Assembly: GCA_017556805.1 (NCBI GenBank)
Contig: JAFYMC010000026.1
Coordinates: 1-64,000, forward strand
Reading direction: 5' to 3'
Length of the DNA stretch: 64,000 bases
Source of the DNA: Lachnospiraceae bacterium
GTDB lineage: Bacteria; Bacillota; Clostridia; Lachnospirales; Lachnospiraceae
This document shows, piece by piece, positions 7,966 through 16,124 of the stretch. A program made the translations under genes and the position numbers. Below the pieces are notes generated by a model. It searched no databases. It saw nothing but the letters and a program-made list of their open reading frames with translations, and was not told where the DNA came from. Numbering within the stretch: the first letter of the stretch is position 1; each line of letters begins with the position of its first letter.

Positions 7966-9048
7966 CTACAGCTTACGAAGCAATCTCTTGGATGCACAGG
8001 ATGCCTTATTTAAGAAACGTACATCCTGACCGAAGCTGATTTCGATTACCTTTACATCACTGTTATCACGAACAATTCCCTTACCGAAGTACTCGTGATA
8101 TACCATGTCACCGATATGCAGGCGGTCGATTTCTTCCTTTAAAATTTCCTTTTCCTTTAAGTTTGCCGCAATTTCACGTAACTGGGCATTCTCTTCGTCA
8201 ATCTCACCATTGCGGCTCTGACGAATCATTTCCTCGTTCATCAGACGTGCACGCTCTCTGTCGGCAAGAAGACTTGCTTCATCCTGACGTTCCGCAGGCT
8301 GACGACGTACCTCCTCCGGGTTTTCTTCCGCAGGCTGTTCCCGTCTCTTCATGACCGGAATCGGCGTACCGTCTGCCGACAGCGGGCCGCCGGAAATCGG
8401 TACATTCTTTAAGCTGTCTAACTTTTCGCTGGTCTCATTGCCCTTCATGTCGTCATTGCGTTTCTTTACATACCAAAGTGCCACAAGCGCGCCTGCCGCA
8501 ATGGCAACCACCACCAAAAGTGCCACTAAACCGCCACCGTTACCGTCTTTTTCACCGCCCTCATTTTCTACTGCAGGGGTCGGGGTTGCCGTCACCTCCA
8601 CCGGCTTCTCTGTCGGAGTCGGAACCGGTGTTGCCGTCGGTACCGGAGTCGGCGTTGCAAGCGGCTGTACAATATCTACTGTAAGATTCACATAACTGCT
8701 GTGGACGTAGCCCACCAAAATCGTATCATCCTTTAAAAAGGACACCTTATACCAAACCTGATTGTTATCGATTGCCTGGTCAAGAATTGCCACCTCGTCA
8801 TCCTTGTCCAGAGTAACTTTCTCTCCGTTAAATTCCACCACCGGATTTCCTTTGCCGGCACCGGAACGCACATTCAGACCGTAGGTTGTGATTACTCCGC
8901 GGTATACGTTGCTCTCTCCCCGCTCCACATCATATTCATAAACTGCCGTTGTCGCCGCAGATGCCGTTTTTCCGTTTGCAAACAACAAACCTGCACACAA
9001 TACCGCAAGCACTACTCTTTTTACCTGTTTTCCTACCGTTCTTCTCAT
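7966..9048 (-). CDS. SH3b - transmembrane - Tudor-like protein
   Basis: Membrane protein with an unusual split architecture (360 residues). A signal peptide ends near TASA-A. A bacterial SH3 domain follows (GLNVRSGAGKGNPVVEF; WYKVSFL), then a Pro/Thr linker (ATPTPVPTATPVPT), one transmembrane helix (LVALLVVVAIAAGALVALW), a charged coiled-coil region rich in Arg/Glu, and a C-terminal small barrel (GDMVYHEYFGKGIVRD, then IEISFGQDVRFL) resembling the Tudor-like domain at the end of UvrD/PcrA. The SH3 part should face the wall and the Tudor-like part the cytoplasm. The start at 9048 has AAAGGAG at seven-base spacing; two earlier ATGs are too close or lack a site. Last gene of the argS operon. Function not known. 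Confidence 0.75.
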   Translation of the reverse strand: MRRTVGKQVKRVVLAVLCAGLLFANGKTASAATTAVYEYDVERGESNVYRGVITTYGLNVRSGAGKGNPVVEFNGEKVTLDKDDEVAILDQAIDNNQVWYKVSFLKDDTILVGYVHSSYVNLTVDIVQPLATPTPVPTATPVPTPTEKPVEVTATPTPAVENEGGEKDGNGGGLVALLVVVAIAAGALVALWYVKKRNDDMKGNETSEKLDSLKNVPISGGPLSADGTPIPVMKRREQPAEENPEEVRRQPAERQDEASLLADRERARLMNEEMIRQSRNGEIDEENAQLREIAANLKEKEILKEEIDRLHIGDMVYHEYFGKGIVRDNSDVKVIEISFGQDVRFLNKASCASKRLLRKL

Positions 9049-9087
9049 ACCCATTCTCCTTTCAAAGTAAATCATACGCCCTGCGCT

Positions 9088-10392
9088 TTAATCTTCTTTC
9101 CCCAGTATATAATGAATAAATTGCTGTGCACTGCGACCCGAAAGCCCGCCCCCGCGAAGCTCCCAGATATTTGCCTGTGCCAGTAACATTTCTTCCTTTC
9201 CGTTCAGTTCCGGATAACGCGCCGCAATTCCCTTTACAATCCGTTCAAACTCCCGCTTATCCGGTGCGGAGTAATTAATGGAAATACCGAACCGCGCTAC
9301 CAGGGAGAGCTTTTCCTGCATGGTATCGGAACGGTGCAGCTCGTCCTTTGACATATCCGAACGATCCGACCAGGTCTCCCGGATCAAGTGCCGCCTGTTG
9401 GAGGTGGCATAAATCAGGATATTCTCCGGTCGTATCTCCAGACCGCCCTCGATAACCGCTTTTAAATATTTATACTCTATTTCAAACTCTTCAAAGGACA
9501 AATCGTCCATATAGATAATAAACCGATAATTCCGGTTTTTAATCTTCGAAATCAATGCCGACAGTTGATGAAACTGATGCTTGTATATCTCGATAATCCG
9601 CAACCCATCGTCATAAAACTCATTTAAAATCGCCTTGATACTGGTAGACTTTCCGGTACCGCTGTCTCCGTACAGAAGTACATTATTGGCCTTTCTTCCT
9701 TCCACAAAAGCCTTCGTATTTTCTACCAACGTCTTTTTCTGCGATTCATAGCCGATAATATCGGACAGTCGAACAATCTCGGTATTGGTAATCGGCTGCA
9801 GGGTAAAGTCCTCACCTTCCCCTACCAGACGGAATGCCTTGTTCAACCCGAACTGACCGACACCGTACTTTTTATAAAAGTCGGTCACCACCCGGAACAC
9901 ATCTTCCGCATCCTTCGTCTGTGCCAGTCCGTGCTGTAGTTCTTTTACCTTATCTCCCACACTTTTATTAAAATGCTGAATCTTTTTCGGTATGGAATGA
10001 TAGTCCGTCAACACGGAAAAACAACGAATTCCCAGTTCTTCCTCAAGCTTTTCAAAGTCATAAAAGAACAGTTCTCTGAAAATGTCGAAATCATTCTTCG
10101 CAAGGACATTCACAGACCCCTCCGCAGCACCGTTTTTTTCACACAACAAAGAAAACGGTGTCTCCGCCATGGCAAGTACATAGGCAAGATACGCCTGCCA
10201 CAAATTCTCATCAAACCCATAGGCCGTAGCCAGATCCAGAAGCTTATGCACCTGAACGTACAGGCCCTCTACGGTTTCCGATGAATCCGCTTTTTTCTGC
10301 TCATATGCATGAATGCAGGATGCGATGCCGTTTAAAATCTCCGCACCCGCAATGTCTTTATAAATAATCAGTCTTGCAATCTTATGGTACAT
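9088..10392 (-). CDS. DUF815 family AAA+ ATPase
   Basis: Predicted cytosolic AAA+ ATPase of the DUF815 family (434 residues). The N-terminal half is helical. The ATPase part begins LSDIIGYESQKKTLVENTKA, with Walker A GDSGTGKST, Walker B FIIYMDDLSFE and a sensor-1 region ILIYATSNRRHLIRETWSDR, where the family carries its invariant Asn-Arg-Arg. Its substrate is unknown. The open frame runs back to 10521, but 10392 has GGAAAGG upstream and lies just after the preceding gene's stop at 10433. Sits between the DUF234 ATPase and the SH3/Tudor protein in the argS operon. Confidence 0.85.
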   Translation of the reverse strand: MYHKIARLIIYKDIAGAEILNGIASCIHAYEQKKADSSETVEGLYVQVHKLLDLATAYGFDENLWQAYLAYVLAMAETPFSLLCEKNGAAEGSVNVLAKNDFDIFRELFFYDFEKLEEELGIRCFSVLTDYHSIPKKIQHFNKSVGDKVKELQHGLAQTKDAEDVFRVVTDFYKKYGVGQFGLNKAFRLVGEGEDFTLQPITNTEIVRLSDIIGYESQKKTLVENTKAFVEGRKANNVLLYGDSGTGKSTSIKAILNEFYDDGLRIIEIYKHQFHQLSALISKIKNRNYRFIIYMDDLSFEEFEIEYKYLKAVIEGGLEIRPENILIYATSNRRHLIRETWSDRSDMSKDELHRSDTMQEKLSLVARFGISINYSAPDKREFERIVKGIAARYPELNGKEEMLLAQANIWELRGGGLSGRSAQQFIHYILGKED

Positions 10393-10432
10393 CTTGTCTG
10401 CCTTTCCGACTTGTTTTTCTATCTGCTCCGTC

Positions 10433-11785
10433 TTACATATCCTTCGCACACACCAGGGTAATGCCACGTTCTGCCGCCATTGCCTCCACCGCAGGGTTAA
10501 AGCCTTGCATGGAAAAAACATAGCACTCCGTTGGTTTCAGTCCCGCACTCTCCAGTACTGCGGCATATCCGTTCAGAGCTTCCTCATCCGTTTTTACGGC
10601 TCCGCAATCACAGAACCCCACAAGACATGCTCCGTCAGAGGATTTCGCCACCACATCAACGGTACCCACCTTACCGTACCATACCCCGAAGGTACCGTAC
10701 TGTGCATGCAACTGCTTATAGCGATTCATTACCTGCAAATACTCGCCGCACACTTCTCTAAAGTCCTCTCTGACATACTCCGCCAGATTCGGTGCAATTG
10801 CTTTGTTATACACGCCTTCACCGTTTCCCATGGCAATTTCCGATAAATTTGGGTAAATAAACCGATACCAGAACCTTAAAAACGGCTCTCTGATCCGGTA
10901 CAGGCCCTTTTGTACACTTCTCTGCTCACTGGTGTCAAAGGAAAACAGTTTTTCCGTACAATCCAGCTCTGTCAAATTTTTTAAATATACACTGATTTTC
11001 GCTCTGGAAAATCCGGTCCGGGCATAAATATCATTCAGCTTATAATTTCCCTGGGCAATTGTCGCCAAAATAGCATTGTAGGCGGACAGCTCACGCAATT
11101 CCTTTTTTAAATAATTCTCCGCTTCGGAAAACAACGGCGCATCCTCAGACAAAAACAATCGTATCACATTGTCCTTAAAACTGTCTCGTTCATTCCACAA
11201 CCGCAAATACGCAGGCACTCCGCCCAGTACCGCACCGGTATAAATATTCTCCTGCACGGAGCTGTTTTTGTGATATCCGGCCAGCTCCATAAAAGAAAAC
11301 TCTTTTAATTTAATAAAACCCGAAAGCAATCTGGCAACGCTTCCCAAAGCGGCCGTCATTTCGTTTTCCACCCAGCTTATCGAGGAGGAAAGGAACAATA
11401 CCAACAACGTCCCATCGGCGTGATGCTCTGCATAAAACCGTAAAAATGCATTCAAAAACGCTTCCGAACCATCCAGCAGATTCCGGAATTCATCAAACAC
11501 AAGGACCAGCTTTCCCGCCAACCCATAGTTTTCATAGAGCAACGTCAATGCTTCGTAAAAATCCGTAGCATCCTCCGCTTCCCATTCCTGTTTCATGCAA
11601 AGCAACTGCTCTGCCGCCGTTACACGACGGGCTGCATAATACACTGCCTTCTTCCCTTGCACAAAACGTCTTGTAAGTGCTGTTTTCCCGATACCGCTTC
11701 TTCCGTAAAGAACAATGATACTGCTGCGCTCCGAAGCATACAAGGCCTCGAGCCGTTCCAGTTCCTGTATACGTCCTGTAAACAT
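10433..11785 (-). CDS. archaeal-type ATPase with DUF234 domain
   Basis: Predicted STAND-like ATPase of 450 residues. The N-terminal P-loop domain has Walker A YGRSGIGKTALTRRF (about residue 27) and Walker B LVLVFDEFRNLLD, followed by LVLFLSSSISWVE, typical of the archaeal ATPase family. A winged-helix part follows (NDIYARTGFSRAKISVYLKN). The C-terminal DUF234 domain is a nuclease-like fold (FGVWYGKVGTVDVVAKSSDG, then LVGFCDCGAVKTDEE) and carries the Asp and the strand-Cys/Lys positions of a degraded PD-(D/E)xK site. Such proteins are usually solitary with unknown role. Starts 27 bases after argS. Confidence 0.82.
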   Translation of the reverse strand: MFTGRIQELERLEALYASERSSIIVLYGRSGIGKTALTRRFVQGKKAVYYAARRVTAAEQLLCMKQEWEAEDATDFYEALTLLYENYGLAGKLVLVFDEFRNLLDGSEAFLNAFLRFYAEHHADGTLLVLFLSSSISWVENEMTAALGSVARLLSGFIKLKEFSFMELAGYHKNSSVQENIYTGAVLGGVPAYLRLWNERDSFKDNVIRLFLSEDAPLFSEAENYLKKELRELSAYNAILATIAQGNYKLNDIYARTGFSRAKISVYLKNLTELDCTEKLFSFDTSEQRSVQKGLYRIREPFLRFWYRFIYPNLSEIAMGNGEGVYNKAIAPNLAEYVREDFREVCGEYLQVMNRYKQLHAQYGTFGVWYGKVGTVDVVAKSSDGACLVGFCDCGAVKTDEEALNGYAAVLESAGLKPTECYVFSMQGFNPAVEAMAAERGITLVCAKDM

Positions 11786-11812
11786 AATCCCTCTCTCGTA
11801 CGCTTTGTCACC

Positions 11813-13588
11813 TTACATTCTGTCCGGTGCCGAAAAACCAAGTAAATCGATACAAATTTCCAACAAACGAAGCACAAGGGTAATAAGAGAAATCCATTCT
11901 CCCTGCTTTACCGCATCGGTCTCCGCAATAATTTTGTTGTTATGATAAAAGCTGTTAAATGCATCCGCCAACTCGTAAACATACTGGCAAAGCTTGTGCG
12001 GAGCCGTCTCCTCGTACACATGCTCCATTACATCATTAAAACGAGCCGTCAGAAGCATCAGTGCAAGCTCATCCGCGCCGTACTCTCTTACGCTGGCATT
12101 AATAGCTACTTGCTTCTTCTCCGTACCGTCCGCAGCGTACTTTGCAAGAATGGACTTAATACGTACCATGGTATACAAAATATACGGACCGGTATTTCCC
12201 TCAAAGGAGGTAAAGCGCTCTAAATCGAAAATATAATCCTTGGTTGCCTGATTGGACAAATCGCCGTACTTAATAGCAGCAAGACCCACAAGCTTTGCGA
12301 TTTCCTTCGCTTCTGCCTCGTCCATATCACGGTTTTCCGTCATCTTCTTTACTACTTCATCATTGGTATCCGCAATGAGCTGCTCCAAACGCATAACGCC
12401 GCCGTCTCTTGTCTTAAACGGCTTGCCGTCCTTGCCGTTCATGGTACCGAACCCAAGGAACATAATGTCCTTCTCCTGCTCCACAATACCGGCCTTCTTT
12501 GCGGTACGGAATACCTGGGTAAAATGCATCTCCTGACGCTTATCCGCAAGGTAAATGTAGCGGTTCGGCTCATACAGCTTCTCACGCTCTACGATAGTCG
12601 CCAAATCGGAGGTGGCGTAAAGTGCCGCACCGTCGGACTTACGCACGATACACGGCGGAATCTCCTTCGTATCGCTCTCTTCCTGTACATCCACTACCAT
12701 CGCACCCTGGCTCTCGTAAGCCAGTCCCTTGTCTATCAAATCCTGCACCATGTCCGGGATATACGGCTGTACGTCGCTTTCTCCCTTCCAAAGGTCAAAG
12801 GAAATATTCAAATTCTCGTAGTTTCTCTTTAAATCCGGCACGGACACATTCATAATGTGCTGCCACAAAGCAACATAGCCCCGCTTTCCCTGCTGGAATT
12901 CAAGGGTCGTGCGCTGTGCCTGTTCCTTAAATGCTTCGTCCTGCTTGGAACGTGCGGAAGCCTCCGGATAAATCTGCTCAAGCTCCGAAAGGGTAAACGG
13001 CGGCTCCGTCGGATACTCCCCGTTAAAACTCTCATCAAAATACGGAAGCTCCGGATTACGCAAACGTACCCCCTCGATTACAAGCCCCATCTGAAGTCCC
13101 AAGTCTCCCAAATGTACATCGCCCAGAACCTTATGTCCCGCGAAACGGCAAATACGCTTAATACTTTCACCGATCACCGCGGAACGCAAATGACCGATAT
13201 GAAGCGGCTTTGCCACATTCGGTCCGCCGTAATCCACAATAATGGTCAACGGATTCTTTGCCTTCTCAAAACCGTAGTCCTCCTGCTCCGTCATCTCCTG
13301 CAAATATGCCGCAAGGAATTCATTGTCCACCTTAATATTGATAAAGCCCGGCATTACCGCAGTCACTTCCGAAATGGTCTCACTGTCGGAAAGCTGTGCA
13401 ACCACCGCCTTTGCAATCTCAATCGGAGCCACCTTGTACTGCTTTGCCGCAGCCATGGCACCGTTACACTGATACTGACACAAATCCGGACGATTGGACA
13501 AGGATACCATACCGTACTTCTCTTCATATCCGCAAGCCAAAAACGCATCCTTTACGTCTTCCGCTATCATATCGATTAATTTCTTCAT
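11813..13588 (-). CDS. argS: arginyl-tRNA synthetase
   Basis: Class I synthetase charging tRNA-Arg in the cytoplasm. The 591-residue protein has the N-terminal tRNA-binding Add1 domain, then the HIGH motif in PLHIGHLRSAVIGESIKR (about residue 120) and the active-site loop KPFKTRDGGVMRLEQL that replaces KMSKS in many ArgS proteins. The C-terminal helical anticodon-binding domain ends GFSAPDRM, with the conserved terminal Met. An earlier in-frame ATG exists, but 13588 has GAAAGGGA at proper spacing and gives the family N-terminus MKKLIDMIAEDVKDAF. It heads a four-gene operon ending at the terminator near 7900. Confidence 0.97.
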   Translation of the reverse strand: MKKLIDMIAEDVKDAFLACGYEEKYGMVSLSNRPDLCQYQCNGAMAAAKQYKVAPIEIAKAVVAQLSDSETISEVTAVMPGFINIKVDNEFLAAYLQEMTEQEDYGFEKAKNPLTIIVDYGGPNVAKPLHIGHLRSAVIGESIKRICRFAGHKVLGDVHLGDLGLQMGLVIEGVRLRNPELPYFDESFNGEYPTEPPFTLSELEQIYPEASARSKQDEAFKEQAQRTTLEFQQGKRGYVALWQHIMNVSVPDLKRNYENLNISFDLWKGESDVQPYIPDMVQDLIDKGLAYESQGAMVVDVQEESDTKEIPPCIVRKSDGAALYATSDLATIVEREKLYEPNRYIYLADKRQEMHFTQVFRTAKKAGIVEQEKDIMFLGFGTMNGKDGKPFKTRDGGVMRLEQLIADTNDEVVKKMTENRDMDEAEAKEIAKLVGLAAIKYGDLSNQATKDYIFDLERFTSFEGNTGPYILYTMVRIKSILAKYAADGTEKKQVAINASVREYGADELALMLLTARFNDVMEHVYEETAPHKLCQYVYELADAFNSFYHNNKIIAETDAVKQGEWISLITLVLRLLEICIDLLGFSAPDRM

Positions 13589-13642
13589 AATACTTCCCTT
13601 TCTAATCAGGCAAAAATTAATTTTAAGTTTAACCCACTTTCT

Positions 13643-13671
13643 AGCATAACACACCTTAAAAAAAAGTACAA
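13643..13671 (-). promoter_or_regulatory. argS promoter
   Basis: TTGTAC (13666-13671) and TATGCT (13643-13648) with a 17-base T-rich spacer on the minus strand, about 55 bases before the argS start. No T-box leader fits in the remaining space. Confidence 0.65.
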
Positions 13672-13680
13672 GGCTTTGTC

Positions 13681-13717
13681 AAAAAAAAATGCCCTTTGTT
13701 CTATAGCGCAAAAGGCA
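13681..13717 (-). terminator. terminator after the C_GCAxxG_C_C gene
   Basis: TGCCTTTTG / CAAAGGGCA hairpin (13690-13717) with one G-U pair and a run of nine T (13681-13689) on the minus strand. Confidence 0.85.
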
Positions 13718-13773
13718 GTTCATTTCAGAAATGAGACTTTTCATTTTCTACCGTATTTCTTCATAAAAAGAGT

Positions 13774-14214
13774 TTACTCACACATAAGTTTTTCTATGAG
13801 TTCCACCGCAGATACGACCATTTTCGGACAAAACTCCGTAAACAGACCATGCTCCCTTGCATGCTTACGTCCGGCTTCCGTAGCCAAGTCACATCCCAAT
13901 AACTCTTTACATAAATAGGACCCATTTACCTTACTGAATTCATCAAGAAAATGTTCTGTTACTTTATTGGTCTTTCTTCTACTCTCTAAATCCTCGATTC
14001 TGCATTGACCATACTTCAGTCCCAATACCATTAATGCCCCGACACAGGCTCCGCAAACCTCACCCTTGCACATACCGGCACCAAAACAGCCTCCTAATTT
14101 CAACGCCTGTTCTTCCGTCAATCCCAGCTCATCCGCAAATGCTACCAATACCGCTTGAGAACAGTGATATTTCTGTGCGAAATAGTTTTCAGCCTTATCT
14201 ACATGACTCAACAT
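13774..14214 (-). CDS. C_GCAxxG_C_C family redox-type protein
   Basis: Small 146-residue cysteine-rich protein of the C_GCAxxG_C_C family, often predicted as a redox or metal-binding partner. The diagnostic run is GGCFGAGMCKGEVCGACVGA (about residues 45-64), preceded by HCSQAVL and followed by CKELLGCDL. At least six conserved Cys are kept. The start at 14214 has GAGGAGG five bases upstream; the longer frame back to 14253 would overlap the upstream gene. It lies 14 bases after the MarR-type regulator and is surely co-transcribed, so its level is probably set by that Cys-rich regulator. Confidence 0.88.
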   Translation of the reverse strand: MLSHVDKAENYFAQKYHCSQAVLVAFADELGLTEEQALKLGGCFGAGMCKGEVCGACVGALMVLGLKYGQCRIEDLESRRKTNKVTEHFLDEFSKVNGSYLCKELLGCDLATEAGRKHAREHGLFTEFCPKMVVSAVELIEKLMCE

Positions 14215-14228
14215 TACGTCCTCCTCCT

Positions 14229-14663
14229 CTACATCTTCTCTGCTACCATGCAAGCCTCATTATACAACTGCAAGGATTCCAATACCTGTCCGCGCTTTTC
14301 CTCCGGAATCCTCTCCCATACATCCTTAAATTTCAGGTACATGTCATGCTCGATTTTCTCAAACCGTTCCTGTCCCTTCTGTAACAAACGCAATTCCACA
14401 TACCTCCGGTCTTCCTTCGATGGATTCCGCTCTACAAATCCTTTCTGTACCAATTCCTCTACAGACCGGCTGATAGCACTCTTATCCATACGAAGAATCT
14501 CAGCTAATTCCTTCACAGAAATCCCCGGCTTACGTCCGATTTCCACAATCAAAAAACACTGCGTCTGACTCACACCGCAACAACAGCAATCCGACTGATT
14601 CATATAGCTCAGATGACACTCCAACTGCCTTGTATATTCGCGAAACTGTTTAATCGAATCCAT
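14229..14663 (-). CDS. MarR family regulator with CCCC cluster
   Basis: Winged-helix repressor of 144 residues. The helix-turn-helix reads GISVKELAEILRMDKSAISR, and the wing KEDRRYVELRLLQKG, both clear MarR features. Unusual is the Cys cluster QSDCCCCGVSQTQC near residues 24-37, at the start of the DNA-binding domain and dimer interface, which could bind a metal or metalloid or sense thiol oxidation (inference). The start at 14663 is preferred because upstream in-frame ATGs overlap the promoter: TTGACA covers the end of the longest frame. It precedes the C_GCAxxG_C_C gene. Confidence 0.88.
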   Translation of the reverse strand: MDSIKQFREYTRQLECHLSYMNQSDCCCCGVSQTQCFLIVEIGRKPGISVKELAEILRMDKSAISRSVEELVQKGFVERNPSKEDRRYVELRLLQKGQERFEKIEHDMYLKFKDVWERIPEEKRGQVLESLQLYNEACMVAEKM

Positions 14664-14694
14664 TCTCCATCTTCCCCTTCCTCTTTTTTCATAC

Positions 14695-14723
14695 ATCATA
14701 TACCAAGTAGTTTCATTTGTCAA
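14695..14723 (-). promoter_or_regulatory. promoter of the MarR operon
   Basis: TTGACA (14718-14723) and TATGAT (14695-14700), 17 bases apart on the minus strand. Its position sets the MarR start downstream of 14690. No convincing palindromic operator was found. Confidence 0.82.
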
Positions 14724-14768
14724 CTATTGTTTTTATAAACTTTTTCGGTGTTCAATTACGTAGACAAT

Positions 14769-14817
14769 AAAAAAAGGAACCGCCGTCCCTTGTAAGTAAT
14801 CAGAGTCGATCGGTTCC
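14769..14817 (-). terminator. terminator after the pspC gene
   Basis: GGAACCG / CGGTTCC arms (14776-14782 and 14811-14817) with a 28-base loop, then seven T on the minus strand (14769-14775). The long loop is slightly atypical. Confidence 0.75.
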
Positions 14818-14833
14818 CGTTCTATGCCTTAGT

Positions 14834-15025
14834 TTATGCTTCCGGCATAATCAGTGCAGCAATAATATATGCAATTAATCCGCCGCCTGCACAAAGCGAC
14901 AACAACACCCAGATTAAACGAACTACCGTCGGGTCCAGGTTCAGATACTCTGCGAAACCTCCGCACACGCCACACAACTTTCTGTCATTTCTTGACTTTG
15001 TTAATTTCTTATTCTGCATTTCCAT
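14834..15025 (-). CDS. PspC domain membrane protein
   Basis: A 63-residue PspC-family protein: KLCGVCGGFAEYLNLDPTVVR is the family signature, followed by one strongly hydrophobic helix (LIWVLLSLCAGGGLIAYIIA) and the terminal MPEA. PspC proteins act at the membrane in envelope-stress responses. The longer frame starting at 15067 overlaps the gene upstream; the ATG at 15025 has AGAGGAG in front. It is co-transcribed with the DUF4097-like protein, a combination recalling LiaF/LiaG-type stress modules. No LiaRS two-component genes are adjacent. Confidence 0.85.
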   Translation of the reverse strand: MEMQNKKLTKSRNDRKLCGVCGGFAEYLNLDPTVVRLIWVLLSLCAGGGLIAYIIAALIMPEA

Positions 15026-15047
15026 ACATTTATCTCCTCTCTCATTT

Positions 15048-15887
15048 TTATTTGTAAAAGTGAACATCCACTTCTCCGATGCCGCATTTTATATCCATCC
15101 GACGTTCTGCCGAAGATGTTCCGTGATTTTGTTTTCCGCTTCCTTCGATATTAATATTGCCGAACTCGATTTCACCCAATCCGCAGTTGAGCTCTCCCCG
15201 ATATTCCTCCTGTTCACCATGCACTCGCAGTTCCATGGCTCCCACACCGCAGTCCGCGGTCGTATCCCCGTTGAAGGTACCGCCTACATTCATTTCCCCC
15301 ACACCGCAAACCAACTCCGCATCGGTAAGCGTAACATCCTTTGCGTAAAATACACCCGCACCCACATTAAATCTTGCAAGTTCGGTAGCCGTCAATGCGT
15401 CAGCATTTAACTCTCCGGCACCTACCGTAAGATACAGCTTTTTTGCCGTAACGTCCTCCATACTGATTTCCGCCGCGCCGAATTCAAACAATGCACTGTC
15501 AAGTTCCGCATCCTTCGGCATTGTAAGGGTTATCTTTTGGTCGTTGATATCATCTTCCATAAACATCTTTGCAGTCCAGTTGTTATTCTGCTTGTAGGAA
15601 ATTTTTAATTCTTCGCCCTCTTGCTCCGTTACCAAGGTCCCGTACTTCAGATTTTCAAAATCAACAATGTAGTGAGCTTCTTCTCCTTCCAATATTTCTA
15701 TGGTACAAGCCCCTGCTTCAAACACCAATGACTTTATCGGCTCCGAGAACACGTACGAACCGCTCTGTTTCTCTCCATTAAAACCTTTTACCGTATCATC
15801 CGATTTCTTTAAACAAATCAACCCCACTGCCAGCAAAATCATTGCCGCTCCGATTACGATAAAAACAATCTGCTTTGCATTCTTCAT
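15048..15887 (-). CDS. membrane-anchored DUF4097-like adhesin-fold protein
   Basis: A 279-residue protein with one N-terminal transmembrane anchor (QIVFIVIGAAMILLAVGLIC) and an extracytoplasmic domain made of repeated short beta strands, seen as recurring units such as FEFGAAEISMEDV, TVGAGELNADAL, NVGAGVFYAKDV, CGVGEMNVGGTF and CGLGEIEFGNI. This right-handed repeat pattern is that of the DUF4097 / LiaG-like family linked with envelope stress. It is first in a two-gene operon with pspC. An 11-base-spaced direct repeat upstream of its promoter suggests control by a response regulator. Confidence 0.8.
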   Translation of the reverse strand: MKNAKQIVFIVIGAAMILLAVGLICLKKSDDTVKGFNGEKQSGSYVFSEPIKSLVFEAGACTIEILEGEEAHYIVDFENLKYGTLVTEQEGEELKISYKQNNNWTAKMFMEDDINDQKITLTMPKDAELDSALFEFGAAEISMEDVTAKKLYLTVGAGELNADALTATELARFNVGAGVFYAKDVTLTDAELVCGVGEMNVGGTFNGDTTADCGVGAMELRVHGEQEEYRGELNCGLGEIEFGNINIEGSGKQNHGTSSAERRMDIKCGIGEVDVHFYK

Positions 15888-15933
15888 ATACTCCAGCCTC
15901 CTACATTCTCTCTTTGTTCTTTGAACTGCCCCT

Positions 15934-15994
15934 ATTGTATGTCACTTTTCTCCCGAATGCAATAGGGTTAATGGTATTCTAATCTAATTCTAAT
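15934..15994 (-). promoter_or_regulatory. promoter and tandem repeat upstream of the DUF4097-like gene
   Basis: TTGCAT (15957-15962) and TACAAT (15934-15939), spacer 17, minus strand. Two copies of ATTAGAAT (15976-15983 and 15987-15994) start 11 bases apart, one helical turn, just upstream of the -35. This is the usual arrangement for an OmpR/PhoB-type activator site. Confidence 0.6.
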
Positions 15995-16069
15995 ATTCGC
16001 GTACACATAAGAAAACTCTTGTAATTTGCTCATGTAGTTTCCTCGAATGCTCACTTCGCCTATATACAA

Positions 16070-16100
16070 AACAGAGGCATACCGTTCGGTTGCCTCTGTT
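16070..16100 (-). terminator. terminator after glnN
   Basis: Perfect ten-base-pair stem AACAGAGGCA / TGCCTCTGTT with an 11-base loop, followed by TTGTATATA on the minus strand. The U-run is weak but the position, 25 bases after the glnN stop, fits. Confidence 0.65.
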
Positions 16101-16124
16101 ATAAAGTGTCTTATTTTCTTATTC

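Noticed and set aside
12857..13579. 240-codon plus-strand open frame
   Set aside because: It lies antisense inside argS, has no ribosome site and encodes a basic, Leu/Arg-rich product typical of a shadow frame.
13589..13665. T-box before argS
   Set aside because: The leader is about 55 bases and contains neither the conserved T-box core nor an antiterminator hairpin.
13774..14253. start of the C_GCAxxG_C_C gene at 14253
   Set aside because: It would overlap the MarR gene by 25 bases and lacks a ribosome site; the ATG at 14214 has GAGGAGG.
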